From positions 1 to 64,000 of the forward strand of contig NZ_JAJGNO010000001.1 of the NCBI RefSeq assembly GCF_020782235.1: 64,000 nucleotides of DNA, written 5' to 3'. The DNA is from Sphingobium naphthae. GTDB taxonomy: Bacteria; Pseudomonadota; Alphaproteobacteria; Sphingomonadales; Sphingomonadaceae. The position numbers and the translations under genes are program-made. A model generated the notes under the pieces. It searched no databases. It saw nothing but the letters and a program-made list of their open reading frames with translations, and was not told the origin of the DNA. Of the stretch, positions 17,672-25,747 are shown in pieces (the first letter of the stretch is position 1; every line of letters begins with the position of its first letter).

Positions 17672-17754
17672 CTTTCATCCGCTCCCATCGCGTTGAACCG
17701 CTCGCTTGCCGACGGCAGTCGCGGCCCTGCGGCCGCCTAACGTCATTATTGCAT

Positions 17755-17770
17755 CTTCTGAACAGAGATG
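17755..17770. promoter_or_regulatory. Weak copy of the shared operator
   Basis: CTTCTG-AACA-GAGATG matches 8 of 12 arm positions. It lies in the ferredoxin/Rieske divergent promoter region, 59-74 bp upstream of the Rieske start. Too weak to accept on its own. Confidence 0.25.
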
Positions 17771-17781
17771 GCATATCTGTA

Positions 17782-17793
17782 TAGAAATTTCTA
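17782..17793. promoter_or_regulatory. Perfect 12-bp palindrome in the Rieske/ferredoxin promoter region
   Basis: TAGAAATTTCTA is a perfect inverted repeat, 36-47 bp upstream of the Rieske alpha ATG (17829) and 111-122 bp from the ferredoxin start. Its position suits an operator overlapping the -10/-35 region. The IclR-type regulator encoded just downstream of the Rieske genes, or a TetR, are possible ligands. Confidence 0.4.
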
Positions 17794-17828
17794 GCCCGTG
17801 CGATAAGGGCGCTTCGGAGGATGCTATA

Positions 17829-19205
17829 ATGCTTACGCGTACCAGCACGACGCTTTCCGATGGAACGCGCATTGCGGATCTCGTTCGCCCGGACACCCGG
17901 GAAGTCGAGCTTCGCACGCTCTCCGATCCCGAGATTTACGAGCTCGAGATGGAGCGGATCTTCGGCAAGACCTGGCTGCTGCTCGGTCATGCCAGCGAGA
18001 TTCCCAATTCGGGTGATTATGTCATGCGCGACATGGGCAACGACTCGGTCATCGTCGCGCGCGATCGCGAGGGGCAGGTCCATGTCTCGCTCAACGTCTG
18101 CCCGCATCGCGGCATGCGCGTTTGCCTGGCCGACAAGGGCAACACGCAAGTTCACAAGTGCATCTATCACGGTTGGGCATTTAAGCCGAATGGCGACTTC
18201 ATCGGATCCCCGGTGGCCGAGGAGAAGATGCATGGCGAGCTGCTGCCAAAGAGCGAGCTTGGCCTGAAGAAGGCACGCGTACACGTCTATGCCGGCCTCA
18301 TCTTCGCGACCTGGAATATCGACGGCCCCTCGTTCGACGAATTCCTGGGCGAGATGAAATGGTATTACGACATGATCTTCCAGCGCACCGCGTGCGGCTG
18401 GGAAGTCATCGGCCCGCCGCAGCGTTTCATCGTCGATGCCAACTGGAAGGCCGCTGGCGAGCAGTCGGCGGCTGACGGGTTCCACACGCTGACGCTCCAC
18501 CGCTGGCTCGACGAGATGTTCGGCAATGGCGGCAGCGAGCTGACCAGCACCATGTATGGCGTCGAAGTCGGGTCGGAGCACGGTCATGCGCTGCGCTGTC
18601 AGTCGCTGTCGAAGAAGTTCGAGCGCGCCCGCGACTTCGACAAGGGCATGATGTCGATCGAGGAACGCTGGAACATCCTGCCAGCGCCCGGCTGCACGCC
18701 CGACATGCTCTCTGAAGTACAGAGAATGTTGACGCCAGAGCAGATGGAACAGCTGATGACCAACCCGCCTCAGGTTGGCGGCATTTTTCCCAATGTCCTG
18801 CTCGCTTGTATCTATGCCCCGCAGCCTGATGGCCGCATCTTGGGTTCCATGGCGCTGCACACCTATATCCCTCGCGGCCCTGACAAGCTCGAGTTCGTCA
18901 ACTGGGTGTTTGCCGAAAAGGGTACGTCCGAGGAAGACAAGCAGATCATGCTGAAGAACACGATCTTCATGCTCGGCACGTCGGGCTTGGTCGAACAGGA
19001 TGATTCGGACACCTGGCCGCACATGACGATCAGCGCACGCGGTGCCCAAGGTCGCCGAATTACCATGAAATATCAGGCGATCAACAAGCTGCCGCCGCCT
19101 GCCAACTGGCGTGGCCCGGCCAAGGCCTATGACGGCTTCACGAAGGACGACACGCAGTGGAACTGGTGGATGTACTGGCGCGAACTGATGAGCACGCCCG
19201 CCTGA
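17829..19205 (+). CDS. Rieske non-haem iron aromatic-ring dioxygenase, alpha subunit
   Basis: 458 aa. N-terminal Rieske 2Fe-2S domain with CPHRG...CIYHGW (C-x-H and C-x2-H) near residues 95-120; C-terminal catalytic domain with mononuclear iron ligands in ADGFHTLTLH (D-x2-H-x4-H). Start ATG 17829 with CGGAGG 8 nt upstream. Followed 36 bp later by the beta subunit. Catalyses NADH-dependent cis-dihydroxylation of an aromatic ring using electrons from a ferredoxin (17441 candidate) and reductase (8451 candidate). A DitA1-like role is a hypothesis from the context; sequence alone says only large-subunit dioxygenase. Confidence 0.94.
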   Translation: MLTRTSTTLSDGTRIADLVRPDTREVELRTLSDPEIYELEMERIFGKTWLLLGHASEIPNSGDYVMRDMGNDSVIVARDREGQVHVSLNVCPHRGMRVCLADKGNTQVHKCIYHGWAFKPNGDFIGSPVAEEKMHGELLPKSELGLKKARVHVYAGLIFATWNIDGPSFDEFLGEMKWYYDMIFQRTACGWEVIGPPQRFIVDANWKAAGEQSAADGFHTLTLHRWLDEMFGNGGSELTSTMYGVEVGSEHGHALRCQSLSKKFERARDFDKGMMSIEERWNILPAPGCTPDMLSEVQRMLTPEQMEQLMTNPPQVGGIFPNVLLACIYAPQPDGRILGSMALHTYIPRGPDKLEFVNWVFAEKGTSEEDKQIMLKNTIFMLGTSGLVEQDDSDTWPHMTISARGAQGRRITMKYQAINKLPPPANWRGPAKAYDGFTKDDTQWNWWMYWRELMSTPA

Positions 19206-19241
19206 CATCGGCTACACCAGACCAGCTTCCAGGAGAGACAA

Positions 19242-19805
19242 ATGACCGCCACTGCAATGGCCGCTGAAAGCGCCACCCCTTTCACGCCGACTCGCGTTGC
19301 GATCGGCTCCGCACTCTACGATCGCGTTCTCGAGGCTTATTATGACGAAGCGCAGATGCTCGATGAGCTGCGCTTCGTGGACTGGACCAAGTGGCTGGCG
19401 GAGGATTTGCGCTACACCGCCCCCCAGCGTCTGACGCGCACCCTGGCCGACCATGCCAAGTCGATCGAACGCTCGGTCATGCATTTCGATGAAAGCTACC
19501 GGACGATTGCCGCGCGCGTACGCCGGCTCGGCGGGAACAGCGCATGGGCAGAAGATCCCCCCTCGCGCACGCGGCGCCTAGTCACCAATGTCCGCATCGC
19601 GACGACCGAGAAGGATAATGAATATGCAGTGCGCAGCTATTTCCTGCTGACGCGCAGCCGGTTCGAACAGACTCAGATGAGCCTGCTGAGCGGTGAGCGG
19701 CATGATGTCGTGCGCGACCTCGGCGATCGATTCGAGCTAGCCTTTCGCGAAAGCATCCTCGACCAGGCGGTGCTCGGGATGCCGAACCTTGCGGTGTTCA
19801 TCTGA
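19242..19805 (+). CDS. Aromatic-ring dioxygenase, beta (small) subunit
   Basis: 187 aa, normal for the SnoaL-like small subunits of Rieske dioxygenases. Typical segments are YYDEAQMLDELRFVDW, RRLVTNVRI and the C-terminal RESILDQAVLGMPNLAVFI. It has a structural role in the alpha3beta3 holoenzyme. Ribosome site AGGAGAG 5 nt before ATG 19242. Co-transcribed with the alpha subunit. Confidence 0.92.
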   Translation: MTATAMAAESATPFTPTRVAIGSALYDRVLEAYYDEAQMLDELRFVDWTKWLAEDLRYTAPQRLTRTLADHAKSIERSVMHFDESYRTIAARVRRLGGNSAWAEDPPSRTRRLVTNVRIATTEKDNEYAVRSYFLLTRSRFEQTQMSLLSGERHDVVRDLGDRFELAFRESILDQAVLGMPNLAVFI

Positions 19806-20071
19806 CAAAGGACGCCCCGTCGCTGTGCTATCGGCTTGTCGCGGGCTGCCCGGCACGAAGATCACCTATCGGCACGATACTGGGACCTGAACGACGGCAT
19901 GCCCCAGCTTGGCTACGACCATTGCCAACGCTATGGCCGTCCCTGATCGAGTGGGCTGTATGTCCGTCGAGCGAGGTATAGACCGCGAAGGTGACAGCAT
20001 TGTCTAACGGACGGGCTTGCGTTACTCAGTTGCGGTCGGCGCACTGGCGCCTCTTCACCCCCAGAGGAACG
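19806..20071 (+). other. 266-bp gap with possible gene relic
   Basis: No complete gene. A plus-strand frame through 19875-19947 reads RYWDLNDGMPQLGYDHCQR and stops at 19947, which looks protein-like but I do not recognise it and no start is evident. The rest serves as the upstream region of the IclR gene. No strong copy of the shared operator was found here. Confidence 0.35.
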
Positions 20072-20896
20072 ATGGCATCTCGAAACAGCGTCCAACCTGA
20101 TGAAACGTTAGCGACTGTAAACAGCGCAGATCGGGATGGCGAGACTGGCAAGACCGTCATTGTCAAGCCGGTCGTGAATGCGGTCCGGATCCTGCGCTAC
20201 CTCAGTGAGGCGGGCAGCCCGGCGCGGGCTATAACGATCGCGCGCAGCCTCTCGATAAACGCAAGCACGTGCTTCAACATTCTTCGCACGCTGGCGCTGG
20301 AGGAGGTCGTCAGGTTTGACCCGCTGTCCAAGACCTATACGCCTGGCATCGGGCTCACTCGCTTGGTCGAGAATTTCCTGACGGAAGGTCAGCGTGTCGC
20401 CGCAGCGGTTCCGCACATGGCTGACCTAGCTGCGGAATTCAGCGTGACGATGGCGCTATGGAAGCGCGTCGCCAGCGACCGCATCGTGCTTGTGAAGAAT
20501 GTGTCCAGTCCCACAGATCTGCGCATCGAAATGGCCGAAGGCCAGCGGCTACCGATGATGATGGGCGCGACGGGGCGCCTCTTCGCACCCCGCCTGGACC
20601 TGTCCGAAAAAAAGCTGCGTGCGATGTTCAAGACACTCCGCTGGCGCCGCCCGCTATCGTTCGAAGAATATTGGAACCAAGTGGAGCTGTCCGAGCGCAA
20701 CGGTTGGGCGGTCGATGACGGCTATTTCTCCAACGGTGTGAAAAGTTTGGCGGTCCCGATCGATGATCGCAACGGCAATCTTGTCTTTACCCTCGTCGCG
20801 ATCATGTTTCGCGACCAGCTGGATCCGGCTCGCCTCGCCGAGTTGGGAGGGAAGATGAAGGACATCGCGCCACGCTTGGCGACGATCCTCCTCTGA
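20072..20896 (+). CDS. IclR-family transcriptional regulator
   Basis: 274 aa. N-terminal winged helix (AVRILRYLSEAGSP, ITIARSLSINASTCFNILRTL) and C-terminal IclR effector domain (MALWKRVASDRIVLV, GATGRLFAP, GYFSNGVKSLAVPI). Start ATG 20072 has AGAGGA 5 nt upstream; an earlier ATG at 19991 lacks a site. IclR proteins typically bind 15-20 bp palindromes and respond to aromatic or CoA intermediates. It sits directly after the Rieske genes, as DitR does in the dit cluster, and is the best candidate for the regulator that reads the ATTCTG-N4-CAGAAT motif found across the window. That link is inferred. Confidence 0.9.
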   Translation: MASRNSVQPDETLATVNSADRDGETGKTVIVKPVVNAVRILRYLSEAGSPARAITIARSLSINASTCFNILRTLALEEVVRFDPLSKTYTPGIGLTRLVENFLTEGQRVAAAVPHMADLAAEFSVTMALWKRVASDRIVLVKNVSSPTDLRIEMAEGQRLPMMMGATGRLFAPRLDLSEKKLRAMFKTLRWRRPLSFEEYWNQVELSERNGWAVDDGYFSNGVKSLAVPIDDRNGNLVFTLVAIMFRDQLDPARLAELGGKMKDIAPRLATILL

Positions 20897-20956
20897 TTCG
20901 ACGGGCTGACAGAAAAGAGTGGACTAATCCCCGTCACCATCTCTAATGAGATTTAC

Positions 20957-20972
20957 ATTCTGACATAGGAAT
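20957..20972. promoter_or_regulatory. Candidate shared operator (ATTC-N8-GAAT)
   Basis: ATTCTG-ACAT-AGGAAT, 10 of 12 arm positions. It extends to a perfect 6-bp arm repeat ACATTC-N8-GAATGT (20955-20974). Located 75-90 bp upstream of the acyl-CoA dehydrogenase operon start. Confidence 0.55.
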
Positions 20973-21046
20973 GTTTGAGAGGGTGCCGTGAACGGATCGA
21001 TGCTGACGGTAAGCGCTGCTCGCCCTGACCGCCCCGGAGCGTGGTC

Positions 21047-22201
21047 ATGAGCCTGACCGACTTCGCTTTTGCCCCCATTCCGCCCCAGGCCGAGGCGCTA
21101 CGCGACGAGGTGCGCCGCTTTCTCGAACGCGAGATGGCGAACATTCCGGCGCTTGTGCGCGCCGACAGCTGGCTGGGTTATGACGCCGACTTCAGCCGGA
21201 GGCTGGGCGAAGCCGGGTTGGTCGGCATCACTTTGCCGAAACGGTTCGGCGGGCGTGAAGGCGGGGCATTTGCCCGCTACGTCGTCAGCGAGGAGTTGCT
21301 CGCGGCCGGCGCGCCGGTCTCGGCACATTGGATTGCCGATCGACAGAGCGCGCCGCTGCTGATGCACTATGGGACGCCGGCGCAGCAGGAACGCTATATT
21401 CCCGGCATCGCGCGCGGCGAGACCTTTTTCTGCATCGGGATGAGCGAGCCGAACTCGGGCTCAGATCTTGCCTCGATCGGCTCGCGCGCGACACCGGCTC
21501 CCGATGGCAAGGGCTGGGTGCTCAACGGCCGCAAAATTTGGACAACCAACGGGCACCGCTCACACTACATGATCGCCTTGGTGCGGACCGCCGGGCGCGA
21601 GGATGACCGGCACGGCGGGATGTCGCAGTTCGTGATCGACCTCAAGGCTCCGGGCGTAACCGTCCGCCCGATCCAAGACCTGACAGGACATGAGCATTTC
21701 AATGAAGTGTTCTTCGATGACGTCAAGCTCGACCAAGACTCATTGGTCGGGGTCGAGGGCAACGGCTGGAACCAGGTGATGGCCGAGCTCGCCTTCGAGC
21801 GGAGCGGTCCGGAACGCTTCCTAAGTTCAATGACCTTGCTGCATACTCTGATCGATGAAATCGGCACACAGCCGGACGCGCTGCAGTCATTTCACATCGG
21901 TCGCATCGCGGCGCGCCTGATGGCGCTCCGCGCGATGTCGTTGTCGGTCACGGCGGAACTCGATGCAGGCGGCGACCCGGCCTGGGCGGCTTCGTGCGTC
22001 AAGGACATCGGCACCGCGCTCGAGCAAGAACTGCCCGAGATCGGGCAGCTGCTCGATACCGCCGAGCCGCGCGTCAATAGCGGCAGTGATCATGCGCAGG
22101 TCCTTGCCTATCTCACCCAATTGGCGCCGTCCTTTTCGCTGCGCGGCGGCACGCGCGAGATCTTGCGCGGCATCCTCGCACGTGGCCTCGGAGCACGCTG
22201 A
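21047..22201 (+). CDS. Acyl-CoA dehydrogenase family protein (operon gene 1)
   Basis: 384 aa flavoprotein fold: N-terminal helical domain, beta domain with GMSEPNSGSDLASI and WTTNGHRSHYMIALV, C-terminal helical domain ending FSLRGGTREILRGILARGLG. The C-terminal GGTREI lacks the Glu of the classical GGTSEI base position but retains a Glu one residue on. It is followed 1 bp later by a second, more divergent family member, the layout of heteromeric (alpha2beta2) dehydrogenases used on bulky side chains such as sterols. Start ATG 21047 (weak GGAGC upstream). Introduces an alpha-beta double bond in an acyl-CoA. Confidence 0.88.
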   Translation: MSLTDFAFAPIPPQAEALRDEVRRFLEREMANIPALVRADSWLGYDADFSRRLGEAGLVGITLPKRFGGREGGAFARYVVSEELLAAGAPVSAHWIADRQSAPLLMHYGTPAQQERYIPGIARGETFFCIGMSEPNSGSDLASIGSRATPAPDGKGWVLNGRKIWTTNGHRSHYMIALVRTAGREDDRHGGMSQFVIDLKAPGVTVRPIQDLTGHEHFNEVFFDDVKLDQDSLVGVEGNGWNQVMAELAFERSGPERFLSSMTLLHTLIDEIGTQPDALQSFHIGRIAARLMALRAMSLSVTAELDAGGDPAWAASCVKDIGTALEQELPEIGQLLDTAEPRVNSGSDHAQVLAYLTQLAPSFSLRGGTREILRGILARGLGAR

Positions 22202-22202
22202 T

Positions 22203-23252
22203 ATGCGGGAATTGTTCGAAGAGACGATCGAGCGCGTACTGAGCGATCTGGTGACGCCCGAGCTGATCGCCGAAGCCGAGCGCGGAGCCTGGCCCGACCT
22301 GTTGTGGCAGGCGATCATCGACACCGGCCTCGGTCCTGCGGCCGCGCCGGAGGCGCTTGGTGGGGTCGGGGGCAGTTGGCACGATAGTTTTGCTCTGATC
22401 CGTGCGGCCGGACGCCACGCCGCGCCGCTTCCACTGGCGGAAACCATCGCCGTCAACTGGCTGCTCGGACTTGCTGGGCTCGATGCGGCGCAGGGCGCCG
22501 CATCGCTAGGCACCGGCACCGGCACGCTGTCGAACGGGCACTATTCCGGCAGCGTCGCTGACGTTCCCTGGGGAGGTAGCGTTGACGATGTGCTGGTCGT
22601 CGCTTCGGGCAGCGCGCCGGAACTCGTCTTGCTCCCCCGCGCGAACGCGCAGGTGAGTCAGGCCTGGAACGTGGCGCGCGAGCCGCGCGACCTGCTGATA
22701 TTCAGCGATGCCGCGCCGGTTGCTCGCGCGCCGCTGCCGGCAGGATCATCCTCGGAAATTATCGCGCAGACCGGCGCGATGATCCGCGCGGCGCAGATTG
22801 CTGGCGGGCTGGCTCGTCTGCTGCATGTCGCAACCGACTACGCCAACCAACGCGTCCAGTTCGGCCGGCCAATCGGCAAGTTTCAAGCGATCCAGCATCA
22901 GCTCGCGCTGCTGGCCGAGCAAACCGCGCTCGCCTCGGCCGCGGCGGAGATGGCGTTTGCGCTGAGTGCGGCGGGTCCGGCGCCGTTCGCTATTGCCGGC
23001 GCGAAGTCGGTCGCGAGCGAGGCGGCGGGGCAAGGCGCGGCGATCGCCCATGCGGTGCTCGGCGCAATCGGTTTCACTTACGAACATTCCCTGCATTTCA
23101 CCACGCGCCGCCTGTGGTCGTGGCGCGCCGAGTTTGGCTCCCAAACCTACTGGGCGCAAAGCTTGGGTCAAGCGATGTGCGGCGCGGGCGGCACCGGCTT
23201 CTGGCCAGCCCTTACCGGTGCGATGGCGATCGATGCACAGGAGACGACATGA
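22203..23252 (+). CDS. Acyl-CoA dehydrogenase-like protein, short divergent partner subunit
   Basis: 349 aa. The C-terminal part is recognisable (YANQRVQFGRPIGKFQAIQH, AHAVLGAIGFTYEHSLHF, RRLWSWRAEFGSQTYWA), whereas the middle beta domain is shortened and the FAD/substrate motif TEPxxGSD is missing. Such subunits pair with a catalytic partner to build a shared active site. Its start is 1 bp after the previous stop and its TGA overlaps the next ATG by 4 bp (23249-23252), so translation is tightly coupled. Probably not active alone. Confidence 0.85.
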   Translation: MRELFEETIERVLSDLVTPELIAEAERGAWPDLLWQAIIDTGLGPAAAPEALGGVGGSWHDSFALIRAAGRHAAPLPLAETIAVNWLLGLAGLDAAQGAASLGTGTGTLSNGHYSGSVADVPWGGSVDDVLVVASGSAPELVLLPRANAQVSQAWNVAREPRDLLIFSDAAPVARAPLPAGSSSEIIAQTGAMIRAAQIAGGLARLLHVATDYANQRVQFGRPIGKFQAIQHQLALLAEQTALASAAAEMAFALSAAGPAPFAIAGAKSVASEAAGQGAAIAHAVLGAIGFTYEHSLHFTTRRLWSWRAEFGSQTYWAQSLGQAMCGAGGTGFWPALTGAMAIDAQETT

Positions 23253-24052
23253 GCGGGCCCTTTCTGATCATTGAGCGCGAGAATGCGATCGCCACGGTGA
23301 CCCTCAATCGGCCGAGTGAGCGAAACGCCATCTCCCGGCCCGAATATATTGAGGAAATCCGCAATTTCTGCGCTGATGCGACGCGCGACCCCTCGCTCAA
23401 GGCAGTAATCGTCACCGGCGCCGGCTCCGCCTTCTGCGCGGGCGGCAACGTCAAGGACATGCGCGACAAGGCGGGCATCTTCGAAGGCTCCCCCTACACG
23501 CTGCGCAATCGCTATCGCGACGGTATCCAGCAGATTCCGCTAGCACTGTATGAACTCGAAGTCCCGACCATCGCCGCGATCAATGGGCCTGCGATTGGCG
23601 CGGGACTCGATCTGGCATGCATGTGCGATGTACGCATCGCCAGCCAAGGCGCGCTATTTGCCGAGAGTTTCGTCAAGCTCGGCATCGTTCCCGGCGATGG
23701 CGGTGCATGGCTATTGCCGCGGATCGTCGGCAACGCCCGCGCCGCGCTGATGACGCTGACTGGCGATGCGATCGACACCACCACTGCGCTCGATTACGGC
23801 TTGATCAGTCAGGTCGTGCCCCCGGAAAATCTACTGGCCACGGCACGAGCGGTTGCGCAACGGATCGCCGCCAACCCGGGGCACGCCCTGCGGCTCACCA
23901 AACGACTGCTGCGCGAGGGCCAGGACATGAAGCTTGGCCCGCTGCTCGAACTCTCCGCGGCCTATCAGGCGCTCGCACACCATACGGCCGATCATGAGGA
24001 GGCGGTGAACGCCTTCCTCGAGAAGCGCTCACCCCGTTTCGGGAACCGGTAA
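23249..24052 (+). CDS. Enoyl-CoA hydratase/isomerase family protein
   Basis: 267 aa crotonase fold. Oxyanion-hole segments AFCAGGNVKDM and INGPAIGAGLDLACMCDVRIA are clear; the second catalytic region reads AESFVKLGIVPGDGG. Normal length for the family. ATG 23249 overlaps the preceding gene, GGAGACGAC just upstream. Hydrates the enoyl-CoA made by the dehydrogenase pair, or isomerises or cleaves a related thioester. A similar enzyme is encoded at 62450. Confidence 0.9.
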   Translation: MSGPFLIIERENAIATVTLNRPSERNAISRPEYIEEIRNFCADATRDPSLKAVIVTGAGSAFCAGGNVKDMRDKAGIFEGSPYTLRNRYRDGIQQIPLALYELEVPTIAAINGPAIGAGLDLACMCDVRIASQGALFAESFVKLGIVPGDGGAWLLPRIVGNARAALMTLTGDAIDTTTALDYGLISQVVPPENLLATARAVAQRIAANPGHALRLTKRLLREGQDMKLGPLLELSAAYQALAHHTADHEEAVNAFLEKRSPRFGNR

Positions 24053-24053
24053 C

Positions 24054-25178
24054 ATGCGCAAAGTCTTCCGCGACGACCATGAAATGTTCCGCGAGCAGGT
24101 TCGCCGCTTCGTGGAACGCGAGATCGTCCCTCATCACGCCGAATGGGAACATCAGGGCTATGTTCCCAAATCGGCCTGGCTGAAGGCGGGACAGGAGGGT
24201 CTGCTCTGCATCATGGCGCCCGAGGAATTCGGCGGCGGCGGCGGCGATTATGGCCACTCTGCCGTCCTGATCGAGGAATTGGCGCGCGCCAACGCAACCG
24301 CAGTCGGCTTCACCACACATAGCGAGATCGTCGCCAACTATATCGTCGCCTATGGCAGCGACCCGCAGAAGGAAAACTGGCTGCCGAAGATGATCTCGGG
24401 TGAAATGATCGCGGTGATCGCGATGACTGAACCGGGCATCGGCAGCGATCTGCGCTCCATGCGCACGACGCTTCGCCGTGACGGCGACGACTATATCATC
24501 AGCGGATCCAAGACGTTCATCACCAACGGCTTCAACTCGGGCATGGCCGTTGTCGCGTGCAAGACCGATCCGGCCGCGAAGAAGCTGACCCTGGTCTGCG
24601 TCGAGGACGGCACGCCGGGCTTCACCAAGGGTCAGCGGCTGGAGAAGATCGGTCTTAAGGGCCAGGACACCTCGGAACTGTTCTTCAACGACGTTCGCGT
24701 GCCGATCACCAATCGACTGGGTGAGGAGGACAAGGGTTTCGGTTATCTGACGCACCAGCTGGCATGGGAGCGGCTCATCATCGCGATCCGCGCCGCGGCT
24801 TCGATCGAGGCACTGCTCGACGAGACGATCGAATATACCCGCAGCCGTAAGGTCTTCGACCAGACCGTGTTCAATTTCCAGAACACCCGCTTCTCGCTCG
24901 CTGCAGCAAAGGCGGAGGCGACCATGCTCCGCGCCTTTGTCGACGAATGCCTCGGCGAGGTTATGGAGGGCCAGTTGACCCCGGAAAAGGCCGCTATGGC
25001 CAAGCTGATGGGGTCCGAGATGCAAGGTCGCCTGCTCGACCAGTTTCTCCAGCTGCACGGCGGCTATGGCTTCATGAGCGAGTATAAAGTCGCGCGCGCT
25101 TGGGTCGATGCACGAGTCGCGCGTATCTATGGCGGCACGTCCGAGATTATGAAGGAAATCATCGCACGCACGCTTTGA
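24054..25178 (+). CDS. Acyl-CoA dehydrogenase
   Basis: 374 aa, complete homotetrameric-type enzyme. FAD/substrate motifs AMTEPGIGSDLRSM and ISGSKTFITNGFNSGM; Arg in the FAD-contact segment YTRSRKVFDQTVFNFQ; C-terminal LHGGYGFMSEYKVARAWVD and RIYGGTSEIMKEIIAR with the usual GGTSEI. Last gene of the plus operon, 1 bp after the hydratase. Likely a separate dehydrogenation round from that of the heteromeric pair. Convergent with the AhpD-like gene 29 bp downstream. Confidence 0.92.
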   Translation: MRKVFRDDHEMFREQVRRFVEREIVPHHAEWEHQGYVPKSAWLKAGQEGLLCIMAPEEFGGGGGDYGHSAVLIEELARANATAVGFTTHSEIVANYIVAYGSDPQKENWLPKMISGEMIAVIAMTEPGIGSDLRSMRTTLRRDGDDYIISGSKTFITNGFNSGMAVVACKTDPAAKKLTLVCVEDGTPGFTKGQRLEKIGLKGQDTSELFFNDVRVPITNRLGEEDKGFGYLTHQLAWERLIIAIRAAASIEALLDETIEYTRSRKVFDQTVFNFQNTRFSLAAAKAEATMLRAFVDECLGEVMEGQLTPEKAAMAKLMGSEMQGRLLDQFLQLHGGYGFMSEYKVARAWVDARVARIYGGTSEIMKEIIARTL

Positions 25179-25207
25179 ACGGAGCTGCCGGCTAACGCGG
25201 ATCACGC

Positions 25208-25735
25208 CTATTTCGGCGCGGCATCGTCTTCTGGGTATCCGCGCTGGACATAGGTCATGCGCCCGCCGGCCAGCATCAGCGCGGCGAACATGTTGAGCTC
25301 GACGATCTGTTCCGTGGTGAAATACCGCTCGAGCGCTTCATAGATAGCCGCATCAATCGCGACATAGTCCGCCGCGAACAATTCGGCATAATGCAGCGCC
25401 GCCTGTTCCGCCGGGGTAAAACGCGGATCGTCCCAGCTGAGGCAGGCGATATCCGCTTCGCTCACCTCGTTGGACTTGCGCGCGACCTGACAGGCCTGAC
25501 ACCGCGTGATGGTCGCGATCTTGAGCCGCACGAGTTCGCGCAGGCGGGGGTTGAGTACGCCATCGGCGTGCATCGCCTCGATGGTACCCAGCCAGGCCAG
25601 CGCCGCCTTGGGCCGATGCGCCCAGATCTGCACCGGCAGGGTCGAGCTCAGCATGAGCGTCTCGCGACCGCGCGCGACCGCCGTCGCGAGTTCGTCGGGA
25701 AGTGCCTCGAGCGGCACAGGTTTGATCATTGGCAT
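25208..25735 (-). CDS. Carboxymuconolactone decarboxylase/AhpD-fold protein
   Basis: 175 aa all-helical protein with the AhpD-type redox pair CQAC (ITRCQACQVARKSN), followed by the conserved ALHYAELFA and QIVELNMFAAL. AhpD-fold members act in peroxide defence or as small decarboxylases; with a CxxC a redox role is more likely than lactone decarboxylation. Last gene of a minus operon after a VOC protein and a DMT exporter. Start ATG 25735. Confidence 0.85.
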   Translation of the reverse strand: MPMIKPVPLEALPDELATAVARGRETLMLSSTLPVQIWAHRPKAALAWLGTIEAMHADGVLNPRLRELVRLKIATITRCQACQVARKSNEVSEADIACLSWDDPRFTPAEQAALHYAELFAADYVAIDAAIYEALERYFTTEQIVELNMFAALMLAGGRMTYVQRGYPEDDAAPK

Positions 25736-25747
25736 GCGGGGGCTCCT

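Noticed and set aside
17658..19208. Long minus-strand open frame (516 codons) opposite the Rieske alpha gene
   Set aside because: It is a shadow of high-GC codon usage: the plus strand encodes a clear Rieske protein with all motifs, and the antisense translation shows no family features.
23895..25205. Minus-strand open frame of 436 codons opposite an acyl-CoA dehydrogenase
   Set aside because: Antisense artefact; composition rich in Arg/His/Gln and no recognisable domain.
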